From contig CM031562.1 in the NCBI GenBank assembly GCA_018466975.1, positions 1,488,001 through 1,552,000 of the forward strand: a stretch of DNA of 64,000 nucleotides. The letters run 5' to 3'. The translations under genes were made by a program, and so were the position numbers. This document shows positions 52,374 to 64,000 of this stretch, one piece after another (positions within the stretch are counted from its first letter, which is position 1; each line of letters opens with the position of its first letter). The DNA comes from Sparassis latifolia (lineage: Eukaryota; Basidiomycota; Agaricomycetes; Polyporales; Sparassidaceae). The notes under the pieces were generated by a model that saw nothing but the letters and a program-made list of their open reading frames with translations, was not told the DNA's origin and searched no databases.

Positions 52374-53953
52374 ATGCTCCGCCTCGCCCTTCGTCTGCAA
52401 AACCCGGCCTTTCTGCGCCGTTTTAATTTCCATCGCGGGTTGTCCTCCATGGCCGAGGGAGACGAGATCCCGCACTTCAAGTTTTGGGAGGAGCCGCTGG
52501 GATTACCTGCAGACGAAGGTTTCGGTCTCTTTCAAGGCGGTCCTGGAGATTGTCTGGGTCCCGAAGGCCGCTTCACGCTAGCGGCGAAGATAGGCCATGG
52601 CAGCACCAGCAGCGTGTGGCTTGCTCGAGATTCCAAGTATGTCGTTGCATTTCAGTGCCCGTACTCATCATCCTTGTGCAGGGCGAATCGGCATGTCACT
52701 GTCAAGATTTTGAACGGCTACACGACGCAGTTGAATCGTGAGAACAAGCTACGCGAGCTGCAGGTATTGCAACGCCTCTCTGCCCCGGCTGTGTCGACCG
52801 CGAGGAGCTGTGCTCGCCTCCTCGATCATTTCTATCTCCCCGGCATTGAAGACGACGGGGAGCATCTCTGTCTTGTCACTGAGTTTGGCGGCAGTCTCCA
52901 CTTCGTTCGGCAACAGCTGCCCGATGAAGGCTACATCCCCCTTCCGATTGCGAAACGCATCCTGCGAGACGTCCTGTCTGCGTTGGCGCACATCCACTCC
53001 TTGGGCATCGCTCACACCGGTCTATTCCACCTTTTATATTTCCTTCAGAGGTGCCGATGCTCATGCTCATGCTCACAGACATAAAGCCAGACAATATATT
53101 GGTGGACTTGGGCGGCGTATGGACCGGCGAGGCCATCGAAGCTTGGCTCAAATCGAACCCGCCACGGACTTACAAGCCCATGCAGAGTCTCAACAAGATG
53201 GTCACCTCCTACGTCACGCAGAAGTTCCCTCCGCCACCGTTCACTCTCGTGCAGCTCGCCTCAAGCTCGTTCAAGCTCTCCGATTTTGGTAGTGGTGCGT
53301 ATGCCGTGTGTTCTCATCCTTCAGCGTCCAACGCCTGATATCGTGTGCAGCCCAGATCGTGGATGCGCAGACGACGGACGAGATTGTCCCGTTCGATTTC
53401 CGCCCGCCCGAGATCATCCTGGGCGGAGAATGGGACCAGTCTGTCGATATCTGGAACTTCGGCTGCGTCGTAAGGGACTGTTCCATCCCTTTTGCGTGAG
53501 AGAGAGGTATTGAGCAAGTTCTGCGCAGGCCTTCCATCTGTTGACGCGGGGCACGATGTTCGCTCCGCACCCCATCGACATCCCCGCCGGCCAGGCGTCG
53601 GCGGAAGACGTCCTGCTCTTCCAGATGGTGTGCTACACCGGCGAGACCTTCAGCGGCGAGCTCCTATCGCGCTGCCCTCGCACGCTCGAATTTTTCAACC
53701 GTGACGGTGAGCGGTATGCGCTTTTTTTCATTAGTGAGGATATTAAGGACAGCGCTCGGTAGGCTCGCCGAAGAAATTCGAGGCTTACACCGACAAGGGG
53801 ATGTTGCGGTGCGTCCGTGAAGGCGCAAACGGCATGATGTCCGAGGCGGACATGCGGGCGATGGCTGCTTTTTTGCTGCGATGTTTGCGCCTCGACCCGA
53901 AGGACCGTGCTACTGCTGAAGAGCTGCTCGCGGACCCGTGGCTGCACTCTTGA
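52374..53953 (+). CDS. SRPK-like Ser/Thr protein kinase
   Basis: Kinase of the SRPK group (phosphorylates SR splicing factors in its best-known members). First ATG 52374 (MLRLALRLQNPAFLRRFNFHRGLSSMAEGDEIP); the Arg-rich, acid-free N-terminus could be a mitochondrial presequence, or translation may start at MAEGDE. Kinase blocks: KIGHGSTSSVWLARD, VTVKILNG (Lys), EFGGSLHFVR hinge, HSLGIAHTDIKPDNILVD (HTD, DIKPDN), FKLSDFGSAQ (DFG), PFDFRPPEIILGGEWDQSVDIWNFGCV (APE region), and CLRLDPKDRATAEELLADPWLHS at the end, TGA 53951-53953. The large spacer of SRPKs is absent, as in other small basidiomycete members. Seven or so exons. Confidence 0.88.
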
Positions 53954-54383
53954 ATGTGTTTGACATGTAGCCGATGCCCATGTTTCGTACGCATCTTTTA
54001 CTGAATCTCACCGACCCCACCTCTACTTTTGCGCGGACGTCTGGGAAGCTGGCCCCCGAGAAGGCTTGTGGTCGAGGTGTCTGTAGACGAGTGACTTTGG
54101 CTTCCGGGTGATGTTCAGAGATACACGCCGTGCGATAGCAAGTATAAGCGCAATGGAATAAGCATAAGATAGCAATGACTGCCTACGGCACGAGCGAAGT
54201 AACGAACGGACGACTCGAACGGCGCTGCAAAGTCCCAGAGCGCGTCTCACAGCGCATGCGCGCGCGGGCGGCCAAATAATGTAACGTACGGTAGGTCGTA
54301 TACACGTCCATGGCGGAAAAAGTTCGGATTTACGTTGGTTTTTTCTTTGCTCATTTGCTTGCGGGTTCCGACGACGGCCAGCG
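53954..54383. other. Convergent 3' flanks
   Basis: About 430 bp between two gene ends. The right part is the 3' flank of the M50B gene that is duplicated at 51405-51735. Confidence 0.5.
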
Positions 54384-55681
54384 TCATGTCGGGAGGAATT
54401 TCGCTGGTAGGGAGAGCGGTGAGTGAACGGCGGGCGCGGCGTAGAGCGACATACCAGCCTCGGTGGCCATTTGCTCTGTCGTCAGCTTGAAGGACACGAG
54501 GCCGAGGAACACGAAGCCGATGAGCACGCCGATCTCGAACAATATCCAGAGCACCGCCCACACTGTGCGCCATAGCGTCAAGTCAGCCGAGCGTCATGGT
54601 TGAGAGAGAGAGGACGCACCGTGCGCGCCGATGAAGGAGTAGCGCAGCGCGAGCTGTGACGCGTCTGAGTCGTTCACCTTGCGGAAGTACTTGTCGTCTG
54701 TGATGTCCCCTGTAAGCGCGCGCATCAGGCAATGTCGAACGCACTGCCGAACCGGAAGGTAACTTACAGACTGCGTAGAAGATGCTGTTGGCGCTGTGAG
54801 CACGCTGGGGTACGCGTGGACGAGGGCACTCACTTCATGATTCCCACGAAGAGGCAGTACCATCGTAGAGGTTGGCTGCATTGATCACGAAAGAGAAGGT
54901 CAGCAGCTGCTAGTGATGGAGACGGTGCTGCACGCACGCGTGATCGATGAACCAAAAGCCGATGAGGAGGCCCTCGTAGAAAATAGTCAGCACGATTGTC
55001 CTGCCAATGCCCGAAACACCCGACTTCAGATCGGTTGCAAGTAGGGCAGAACGAGATAGCGGGCGTACAGTTTATTTCGCACGAGCGACAGCGGCGCCAC
55101 GAGGCCGACGCCGAGCACGAAGCTAAGAATTTTCGCGACGAGCGTGTCGAAGCCCGCGAGGACGAATACGCCTCCGAAAACAGTCGAGCCGAGGTATCCC
55201 GCCACAAGGATTGTCGGGGCATGCCCGCCCACAACGACCGTCGCACCGCCGGCGTCGGGGTCGATCGATACCTTCTCTACGCTGCCTCCGGTGAAGATGG
55301 CCTGTACATCGGATGTTAAGAGAGACAGCAGTGTGGACTGACGGATGTTCGTGAAACTCACGAGCGCTATGTGGCAGAGCTCGTGCCAGCCGATGGTGAA
55401 GAGCTTGAGGGGCGTGATGAGGAGCCGCGCCCCGGGGATGTTCCAGAGAGCGAAGATAACGACGGTGTACACAACGATCTTCGGGATACGGTCGACGGGA
55501 AAGTCAGCTCGGGTGAAACCACATCCGCGGAGGTACGCACAACATAGAGGATGGGGAGCTGCTCTGGTGTAGGGGAGAGTGCAATGGACTCCTCAGCGCG
55601 AGGGACAAGCAGGCTGAGAGGAGGGGGATACGGGCGGAAAGGAGAGGGCGCGGGCGAAGGGAATGGGATGGACCTGTTCAT
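54384..55681 (-). CDS. M50B-like membrane metallopeptidase
   Basis: Polytopic membrane protein of the peptidase M50B-like family (PF13398 type). ATG 55681 (MNRSIPFPSPAPSPFRPYPPPL), a Pro-rich N-terminus, then IPKIVVYTVVIFALWNIPGARLLITPLKLFTIGWHELCHIAL with the HExxH zinc motif H-E-L-C-H, then DPDAGGATVVVGGHAPTILVAGYLGSTVFGGVFVLAGFDTLVAKILSFVLGVGLVAPL. Next come a span ending IGFWFIDHA, GIMN.LYVLYDVTDDKYFRKVNDSDASQLALRYSFIGAH, VWAVLWILFEIGVLIGFVFLGLVSFKLTTEQMATEA, and after a 51 bp intron AKFLPT, TGA 54386-54384. The FRKVNxSDAS block is diagnostic. Proteolytic activity is presumed, not proven. Confidence 0.85.
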
Positions 55682-56369
55682 GGGTAGGCCAGATGGGGCT
55701 CATGTGTGGGCGTGCTCTTTTACAGAGGGAAACGCTGTGTAGATGGGAGGTGCCGGGTGATGCGTCCCATGCAAAGCGTATAAAGGTCTTGGGGAGGAAG
55801 GCCTGCTGCAGGATGGCTTGCGCGTGCGGAGGCTTCGACGGACCTCGTGGTGAGGACGCTTCAATCCTGCTCTTCCCAGGCGCATTTTCCTCGTGGATTT
55901 CATGTGTCTGAAGAACTTGATGCACCCGACCGAATATAAGCAGCGGGATTGCAGATATTAGCCATATCTCTTGCCTGAGCGTAGCAGAACCTATTGCAGC
56001 TGTCGGATTGGCGCGTGTCGTCCAGCGACGGCGATCTGTGCAAGACAAGTACGCTTACGAACTGGTCCCACAAAAACAATCCCCACAAAACGACATCTCA
56101 ATATCGTCTCACGGCCGAGCTTGGGATTGACTTAGAGGACATGAGAGTGCTGATGAGGAGAAGAGCAAAACGGAATGACTTCAAATTCCGAGTCGCGAGA
56201 CGCGTAAGTCACGTGCCAACGCGACCCTTGTTTACTGCACGTCGGAGTTGCAAAATTGGGCGCGCGCTATATAAACACTCGCCACCTTCGCGTCCTCGAA
56301 CAGTCATCCCTCTCTTCCTCCACCACCAACTTCAAGCCTTTTCGCCCATCCTACCCCATCAACCACACC
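55682..56369. other. Divergent promoter region (M50B-like and histone H2A)
   Basis: About 690 bp between divergent genes. Contains the H2A TATA box described separately; no further gene seen. Confidence 0.5.
56268..56275 (+). promoter_or_regulatory. TATA box of histone H2A
   Basis: TATATAAA 95 bp upstream of the H2A start codon, followed by a CT-rich leader (CTCTCTTCCTCCACC), common in strongly expressed fungal genes. Confidence 0.6.
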
Positions 56370-57020
<651 letters not shown>

Positions 57021-57688
57021 GGGGCTCGTGTCGATGTTTTTTGGGTGACTATTGTGTTGGGATTTGTATTTCTGTATTAGTCCTGTGTCTTAACTGTCTT
57101 CCTAATGAACTCTTCGCCATGTATCTGCAAGGTCTGTTGGTGTGCCAAACCGTTCCAGCTTGTCGCGATGTACTGCACGTCCGTGGACCGTGACACGCGC
57201 GTCCAGAAGATGCTGCTTGCGATCCATGCGAGAGGCTTATTATCCGTCCGCTGAAGTGATGAAGGCTTGCCTCAGGAATTGACTTTAGCCTGGCAATTGC
57301 AGGGTTCGACTGAGGTAATTGTCGGCAAACTGCTGTTGATATGAACTGCATACTACATATATACAAAAGGGTGGGATGTTCGATTTCAATTCGACTTCGT
57401 TCTATCCCTGATTTCGACTTTCACACATACATAACCACTCGCGCTGTACATGTGAGGCTGTCAAGGGTCTTCGACCAAGTATCCTCCACCGCAACAATTT
57501 GTACACTGGTGAGCTCTAGACACCTATAGAGTTCGACTTCGCGATTCGACTTACCCGGCCGTGAAGGTACTGGCGAGGAAAAGTACGGCCTTGGTCAGCC
57601 CTTAGACGCCAGGCCGCCGCCAGCAGGTGATATACCTGACCATTCATATGTTCAGAGAATGAGACAAAAAAATCCTTCTGAACATACC
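57021..57688. other. Intergenic
   Basis: About 670 bp after H2A. TTCGACTT/TCGACTT motifs recur near 57383-57420 and 57532-57552. No gene seen. Confidence 0.4.
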
Positions 57689-59669
57689 TCATGTGGTCGG
57701 CCATAGCTCATTGTGATCCAACCCAAGCACATACTGATGCACTCGATGTTCCCAGCTCTTGCGCTTGTGGGGTGGGTTCATGGGCTGGATTGCGAAAGCG
57801 TCGACATTGCCCCTTGGGACGATGAAAACAAGTGACCACTGCTTAGATCGGATGTTCGTCGCACCCAGCAAGCTCGAAACGTGCTCAAGACCAGATATCT
57901 TCACCGGATGGCTGGGTGCAACTGTCATCAGAAAGACGACAGGGGAACCATTGACAAAAGTGAAGGAGTCGATCCCAGGAAAATTGAGTACTCCCGGCCT
58001 GCAATAGAGAGGTCCCTGTAGTACATCCTGCTTTCGACCCCGATCAAGACTGCCAGTGTCAAATACAATATCAGATCTGTACTTGAAGATGATGGTGGAC
58101 ATAGAACCATCCGACAACGATCTGACATTGCGTTCAGACTGGTGCATCATGACTGCATGAGCAGCCAGCTTGAATGCTGTTCCCGCCGATGCTCGACTTT
58201 CAGGTTGGGCATACAGAGCTTCAAATGTCCGACGAAGTTCCACATCCTGAACAGTAGCAGTCTGCTTGACCAACAGGTCCCGGATGAACTGTGTAGCAAT
58301 ATTCTCACGAATAATCTCCCTGCGTACTTGGCCATCCGAACCAACTTAAGGGTTGACCTCGACCAGTTGACTGTAGATGTCTGCTTCGACGCTGTGATCC
58401 TGCCGTATCAGTGACGCCAACAAGTGTGGTGACAAGGAACCGAGTGCGTATGCAATCGCCCTCTCCTGTCCGCGCGTATGAGTTAAGTAAACCACCCATG
58501 CCGTGTGCGAGAACTTTGTGAACGTAACCCGTAGCTCGTTGACGTCAATAACACGTTTGGGCCGCCGCATGTCCCTGTCAAGGCGAAATCAGATCAGCCT
58601 CGCAGTTATGGGAGCAGCACTAACCTGGCTGCATAGATCTCAGACCATGACCACGTTCGCATCACCCAGAATGCTGCCGTGTTTTGCTTCACCCAATGCT
58701 TATAACGCTTTCTGTTCGGAGATGACGCGACGATATATATCCATTCTGCAGGTACACTGATTCTGGGAAACGGCTCTCCATCCCTGGAATCGATTAGAAT
58801 GATTGTGCTCTGGTGTAAGATCTTATTTGTGTCAACCGGTTCCGACGCGTGGATCTGGGCGAAATCGTCCAGGAGGTAATCGAGATTGGTGGCATTCAAT
58901 AGATACACCCCCAGATCACAAAAGAAATACCATTGGTTGTCTGCTTTGGCGAATATAGTCGGGAGGCCACAACTAAGACGTCGGGCCAAGAGGTAATAGA
59001 GTGCATAGGATTTCCCTGTTCATCGAAGTTAGAAACGGTTTAGATTTATGCTTGTGACATACTGACGCCAGGTTGCCCGGTGAGGACGGTATGGCGATCA
59101 AGCGTTTCTGCCAAAGCTGCGAGTTCCTCGTACTCAGAGCGAACCAGAAGTCGGGGAGGGACCATGGCGAAAGAATTGTAGTGTGACAGGCGGGTAAAAT
59201 CCAGTGTCTTTCGCTGGAACGAAATGGTCTGTGTGCTGTGTTCCTCAGCTTGTCCATCTTCCTCGGTATTCGTCGTGACGTCCTCGCTCATACTTTCGTC
59301 GCTAATTCCCATGTCCTCATCCTCGGAGTTGAATGTGTCAGTTGCACTCGCAGCGATGTCATCCGGGCCTTCATCTAGATCCCATGGAGATATGTAACCG
59401 CTGGCGGGAACCAACACCGAGTCCGTCGCGAAGATCTTGGAGTTGTGAGGAGCGGGCGATCCACCAGAAGGCCAGATAGCGGTATACAGTTGGAGCAGAA
59501 ATTTACTTTTCGCACCTTTCACATGCATGTCCAGTCGGGTCACGGAACGCCACATTTGAGAATAATCACACGGGAACAACGTCTTAGGAGCAATAGCAGA
59601 AGCTGAGGTAAGTAAGTGGATGATTCTCAGGGTAAGAGTCGCGACACTGAACGAGGAAAGGTAGTACAA
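57689..59669 (-). CDS. Expanded-family P-loop protein (RHS/crinkler-like NTPase type)
   Basis: Agaricomycete multi-copy protein resembling retrotransposon-hot-spot-type P-loop proteins; cellular role unknown. The N-terminal exon includes RSVTRLDMHVKGAKSKFLLQLYTAIWP, an acidic run and PPRLLVRSEYEELAALAETLDRHTVLTGQPGV. The intron with donor GTATGT (near 59063) splits the Walker A: joined it reads GQPGVRKSYALYYLLARRLS, with Arg where GxxGxGK[ST] has Gly. Later exons give QWYFFCDLGVYLLNATN, STIILIDSRDGEP (Walker B-like, IILID), WIYIVASSPNRKRYKHWVKQNTAAFWVMRTWSWSEI, DVNELRVTFTKFSHTAWVVYL and a C-terminal nuclease-like or unknown domain ending LGLDHNELWPTT. Start 59669 is the first Met of the frame; an intron in the N-terminus is possible. 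Confidence 0.6.
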
Positions 59670-60044
59670 AGGGACAAGCTGTCAATCCATGGAATGCTGA
59701 ATAATCTATGGTCAAGCTTGTTTAACGGTTGAATAATTCCTGCATTTTCAACACTGTGGCGGCCTTTGCAAGATGCACAGCGCTCGAGTAACTCCGGGCA
59801 CACCATCTTCGTAATTGCTGAGCGCGTGAACGTGTAATCAACGTGTAATCCATGTTATGTGAAGCAAGATAATCAATGACAGCACTATGTCTACCAGAGA
59901 GCGGGAATACTTAGCAGGGAAGCAACGGAACCGGTCCTTTCATCAGCACATAGATTTTACTACGACACGCACCATAATCCAAGAGTCCAACACCGCAAAT
60001 GGCACCATCCCCTCACCGTCGAACATTGCGGAGCACGCACTCGC
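59670..60044. other. Intergenic
   Basis: About 375 bp between two minus-strand genes. Nothing found. Confidence 0.5.
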
Positions 60045-63000
60045 CTATTTATCCACAACCTCGTCCTCCGCGTCACTCGCCATCGTCCGGCGGGAGAACT
60101 CCGCGACCCGACTGATACTGCTCCGCTTCCCGTGCCCGGTGTATGTGCGCGACCCCGGGCGCGACAGGCTGCTGCCAGAACCTCCGTTTGCGGGCGACGC
60201 CGGTCGCGCACCGATCGATTGCCTGTTGAGATTGCTCACCATGCTGCTCACCGCACCCCCGCCGCCCGGAGCACGCGGTCCGCGCGTCAGGCGTCCTCCA
60301 CGCACGGGGCGGTCCTGCGACAACGTAGGCGACGTGGACGGCTTCGTCGGCGATGGGCTGCGTGAGCCTAGAGAGGACGTCCGCGGGGACACCGGGCGGC
60401 TCGTGCTGCCGCTGCCGCCTGAGCGCAACACTGCAGGGATCGCTGTGGGCGTCCTCGTGCTTTGTTCAGGCTCCACTGGCGGGTCTACGAAGGACGGCCG
60501 CGGTACGGGGGGCGTAACGAACTCTCGCGGTGGCTCCACGAACGAAGGCATCGGCGGCTCGGGGGACGCTGGTTCCGGTGCGGGCTCCTTGAAAGTCGGT
60601 CGTGGAGGCGCATCATCGGTCTCCGGAGGTGGCTCCCTGAACATCGGGTGAGGAGGGATGACAGGTGTCTTTGGAATGGGGGCTTGCAGAGGGGGCGGCG
60701 GGGGTATACTTGCGAAATCGACGCGTTCCTCCTTCGCATCATGCGCAGGAGGCGCTGGCGGGAGCTCGTCAAAGGAGTCCGGTCCCGCGCTTAACATAAC
60801 GGCAGGCGCATCATGCTCGGTCTTCTGCGGCAGCGGGCTTTCGGCAACCTGAGGGAGGATAGGGATGTTAGCTGCAGGCACTGCAGGAGGCGACCCGGCG
60901 TTCTTCAACCCCGTGCGCTGTGCGAGTTGCTGAGCATGGAGCTCCTTCAGGTCGGCACCAGCAGAGATCCGACTACGGCTCAAGCGCATGTCGACGGGTC
61001 GAGTACGCCGCCGCACTGGTACCTTGCGCTCAGACTCGCGTTTTTTCTTTAGGATGGTGGGAGGCAAGATCTCAGCGTACTTATTGAGTAGGTCTATGAA
61101 GAGAACTGGAGGCGAATCGTAAGGCAACAAACGAGAGCGTTCTGTGAAAGGTCACTCACGCGTAGGATGACGATCCTGGATGGAGAATTCATTCTCCTGC
61201 CTGGGCCTAAGTACCGCTGAACAAATGTCAGTCAATACAAGAACTGCATATCACGAATCGCATCACCCACTTCTTCCCATAGTCAAGGCAAGTTTTGTGA
61301 CATAGACCTCCCTCGCGTCTTCGCCGTTCGCCTCAGCCGTAGAGTCGATCAAACTATGCCGCAGTCAGCTATCTTTCTCCGAAGGCTGAAATCGATATAT
61401 GCTCACTCTTTGAGGTGTTTGATAATGGTATCGAGCACCAAGAGGTGAATCTTGGGCAGCTTCTGCAACGCAATCTGCACATCCAGAATGTGCTGCTCAT
61501 TGGAAGGCGACTCATCGGCCTTGTATGATCCAACTGACATGATCAAGTTTAATGTATGCGTCGAGGTATATATTCTAGTTAACTCACCCGTTGGATAGAG
61601 CTTGCGGAATTCATCCCATCCTTCGAACATTCCAAGTGGAGGATCGAGCTCCAGCGCCCACAATTTGACGGCACTAGCCAGCACAGGGGCATCGTACTTG
61701 CCCAGTACATCGTTCGGGAGCGGTTGTTCGGGTGGGACAGCGTTCAGTGTTTCCCGGAGATGGTGCACCCCAGGGAGAGGGACGTCATAGATCCAGGTCT
61801 TCCTTTTCTCTGCACAGGCAAGCCATTAGTACGTACTACTACGCAGCATGCCTACCATCATCGCCAACGACTCACCGATATCGCTTGACAACTTGGGATA
61901 CGCTTCGTTCAACGCGGCAAGCAGGAGGGTGAGCACGGGCGGAACTTCGTCCCTCTTCTCCTCGCCGGCCGTCGGAGACGCGTGCCAGTAGCCGCTGTCG
62001 GCCCACCGTCGCAGATCGAGACCGAACACCACGTCCGACTCGTCGTGTGCCACGGATTCGTACACTTGCGGTGTGGGACGGAACGGTCCAGTACGGTGCT
62101 GCTCGATGAGCGCCTTGATGTCGGCCTCAGGCTGGTAGGCGGCGATAAGCGTGTCTGACCGCTCGAGGGAGGGTTCATAGGCTTTGGCGAACAACGCAAC
62201 CGCGTCGTGATACTGCCGAAGAACTACGTTCGTGTTCGTGAGCGCATATTCAGGTATAGCACTCGATTTCTTACCCGTCTTAACGGCACGAAGGCGGTCG
62301 AGCTCCCACCTCTGCAACGTCTTCAGCGTGTCCTCGATCCTCTCTTCGAGGGCAAGTCTCTGTCTGTCCAGCTTGCGTATCGCGATGCGGTACTCCCGAT
62401 CAGCGACCTCGGCGTCACGGCGCAACTTGACGTGGGAAGGCTCATTACCATTCTGATTCGTGTTCAACGCTCTGGATACGAGTGATGCAAAGGACGCAGT
62501 CGTGCGCTTCGCCTCTTCTGCTAAGGGAGAGAGCGCCTTCTGTGGGGACGACAGTGCCTGCTCCGGCTTCGCCGGGACAGCGACGCTGCCAAGATCGAAC
62601 GCCTTCGAGATGGTCAGAACTCTACCACAGGAGAAGAGCACGAGCCACGCAGACACACCTTCGACCTGAACTGATAAATCGCGTCGGGCGCGTTCTCGAA
62701 GTCGTTGCCGAGCTCGCCGAGCCTGCGCAGGAGCTTGTACTTCTCCGTGAGTTCCCGCGCTGCAAACGCGGCGCGGTCGAGATCGCCCCCGAAGCTCTCC
62801 ACGTTCTCCTTCAGCCACGTCGCGAACTCCTCGCCAGAGAAGCATTCCTGGTACTCGCCGAGGAGCGGGAAGCGCACCGCGCGCAGCGGCAGCTCCTCCT
62901 TCGCGCGCTTCAGCAGCACAGACACGTCTGCGGGAGGCACAGAGATCCCCGCGAGGATCATCGGGGGCGCTGGCGCCGGCGGCACCGGATCGGTGACGAG

Positions 63001-64000
63001 CTTCGGCAGCGGCGGGGAGAGGGGCGGCGGAGACGCGATTGACGGGGGAGATACCGCGCCCTCGATGGCGCGGCCCTTGCCTTTGTCGACTCTCGGCGTG
63101 CCCTTCTCTTTCTCCTCAGTGTCGGCGTCAAATTGTACCTCGGGTTGTGCATCATCGGTATGAGGAGCGGTCGTGGTGCCCAGGCGGAACTCCTTGAAAC
63201 GTGCTGAGATGCGCTCGGTCACCGTGGGTTGGCGCTGTGGCATGCGGCGCGGGCGGGCGTCCTTAGGCACTAGACTAGGGGATATTGTGTACTTGTCACC
63301 AGGTGGCTGGGTGACTGGAGCGAATCGGACACTAGAACAGACGTTAGAAATGCAGGGGGTTGCTCGAATGACATCAACTTACTCGTCTTCAGCTTCGTCT
63401 GCGCGACGAGTCTTCGTATGATAGTCGTCTTTTAATTTACCAACCTGCACACCGATGTGAGAACGGCTCCGAACTTAACGGTCGAAGCAACGCACATCGC
63501 CTTGAGCGAACTCGTACGAGAGCATCCAATGATCCAGGACGTTGCTCTTGCTCGCACGGAGCCTCTCCTACAACCACGTTAGCGGCCGTCGGTAAATGCC
63601 AGTCCAAGGATTCCCACCTTGTAACCAGTTGCCCATTTTTCGAAAGGCTCCGCGACTGACGTCCGCAGCTCTTTAGCTAAAAGCTCGTGCGCCTTACCTT
63701 GCGCAACGGACTCTTCTTGGAGCCCGCGGAAAGCTAAATGGAGAGACACGCCGTCCTCTTGCGCGAAAGCCGAGCCTGGGGTGGATCTCTCAGTAGGTAC
63801 GATCGGCAGAAAGCGCAGTTGTGGCCTACCTTTCGAAACGGGATTCGCCAAGGCGGTCGCGAGCCCGCTCTCTGCGATGGCCCGAGCCTGCAGGCGCCCA
63901 GCGTTCAGTACACGCAGCAACGTGCCCGCGCGCACACATACCTTGATAAATGCCACTATTTCTGCATTCTCTGCGACGCCCTGCGTTGCGAGAGGTCAGT
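60045..64000 (-). CDS. Rgd2-like F-BAR/DEP/RhoGAP protein, N-terminus beyond the window
   Basis: Membrane-curving Rho/Cdc42 regulator of the Rgd2 kind, acting at the cell cortex. Partial: the frame enters at 64000 with F-BAR sequence (AGTLLRVLNAGRLQARAIAESGLATALAN, VSLHLAFRGLQEESVAQGKAHELLAKELRTSVAEPFEKWATGYK, LKDDYHTKTRRADEAEDD). A DEP-like domain follows (PPADVSVLLKRAKEELPLRAVRFPLLGEYQECFSGEEFATWLKENVESF, DRAAFAARELTEKYKLLRRLG), then the second F-BAR part (EYRIAIRKLDRQRLALEERIEDTLKTLQRWELDRLRAVKT). The RhoGAP domain is spread over exons 62000-61130 (YDAPVLASAVKLWALELDPPLGMFEGWDEFRKLYP, LPKIHLLVLDTIIKHLK, MGRSVLRPRQ). The tail is a long Pro/Ser-rich region ending DAEDEVVDK at 60045. An F-BAR split by DEP is the Rgd2 arrangement. 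Confidence 0.85.

Noticed and set aside
59887..60651. 254-codon plus-strand ORF
   Set aside because: Gly/Thr-rich antisense of the same tail; low-complexity mirror of the Pro-rich repeats.
60132..60794. Plus-strand Gly/Arg-rich ORFs
   Set aside because: Shadows of the Pro/Ser-rich tail of the F-BAR/RhoGAP gene on the other strand.

Overview
The window is nuclear DNA of a basidiomycete fungus, most likely an agaricomycete. The genes are dense and cut by many 45-70 bp GT..AG introns. Several products are ordinary fungal proteins (Doa10, Fis1, Cox23, U2AF large subunit, DASH Hsk3, H2A ending in SQE). The middle is filled by transposons of types common in mushroom-forming fungi. I cannot name the species. 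Gene models below are spliced by eye; exon ends are firm only where stated.

Layout. 0.2-5.4 kb (-): Doa10/SSM4 ubiquitin ligase. 5.7-7.0 kb (+): HDDC2-type HD-domain nucleotidase. 7.3-9.5 kb (+): ATIC, the last two steps of IMP synthesis. 9.8-12.0 kb (-): Zap1-like zinc-finger regulator. 12.7-13.8 kb (-): coiled-coil protein. 14.0-14.3 kb: a 304 bp foldback element. 14.6-15.5 kb (+): small membrane protein. 15.7-17.4 kb (-): SLC35F-type transporter.

18.1-33.7 kb is one nested block of mobile DNA, built like Russian dolls. The outermost layer is a short element with perfect 26 bp inverted ends and TA target duplications. Inside it sit two elements with related CCCTCAGTAAAAA ends: a 402 bp non-autonomous copy and a 14.8 kb element carrying a Tnp2-like transposase (two in-frame stops) and a second, divergently transcribed multi-exon gene. 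A 7,992 bp Ty3/Gypsy chromovirus has landed in an exon of that second gene, with a GCGCG target duplication and 641 bp LTRs. The retroelement shows signs of Tf1-type self-priming, a -1 frameshift heptamer at the end of gag, a chromodomain integrase, and three extra ORFs between integrase and the 3' LTR. All four LTR differences are transitions at CpG, and every internal stop in the pro and pol frames is TGA, which fits CpG-methylation decay.

34.9-38.5 kb (-): two tandem, lineage-restricted paralogs of unknown function. 38.7-40.9 kb (+): U2AF large subunit. 41.3-41.7 kb (-): Cox23. 41.9-43.8 kb (+): broken protein-kinase-like gene. 44.5-47.1 kb (+): two Ser/Thr-rich single-pass membrane proteins. 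47.4-48.2 kb (-): SGNH/GDSL hydrolase. 48.9-49.7 kb (+): Fis1. 50.3-51.4 kb (+): short-chain dehydrogenase, followed by a stray copy of the 3' end of the M50B-like gene. 51.8-52.1 kb (-): Hsk3. 52.4-54.0 kb (+): SRPK-like kinase. 54.4-55.7 kb (-): M50B-like membrane peptidase. 56.4-57.0 kb (+): histone H2A. 57.7-59.7 kb (-): expanded-family P-loop protein. 60.0-64.0 kb (-): F-BAR/DEP/RhoGAP protein running off the right edge.

The single-copy housekeeping genes are functionally unrelated neighbours, as usual in fungi; no biosynthetic cluster is visible. The most unusual biology is in the nested transposon block.
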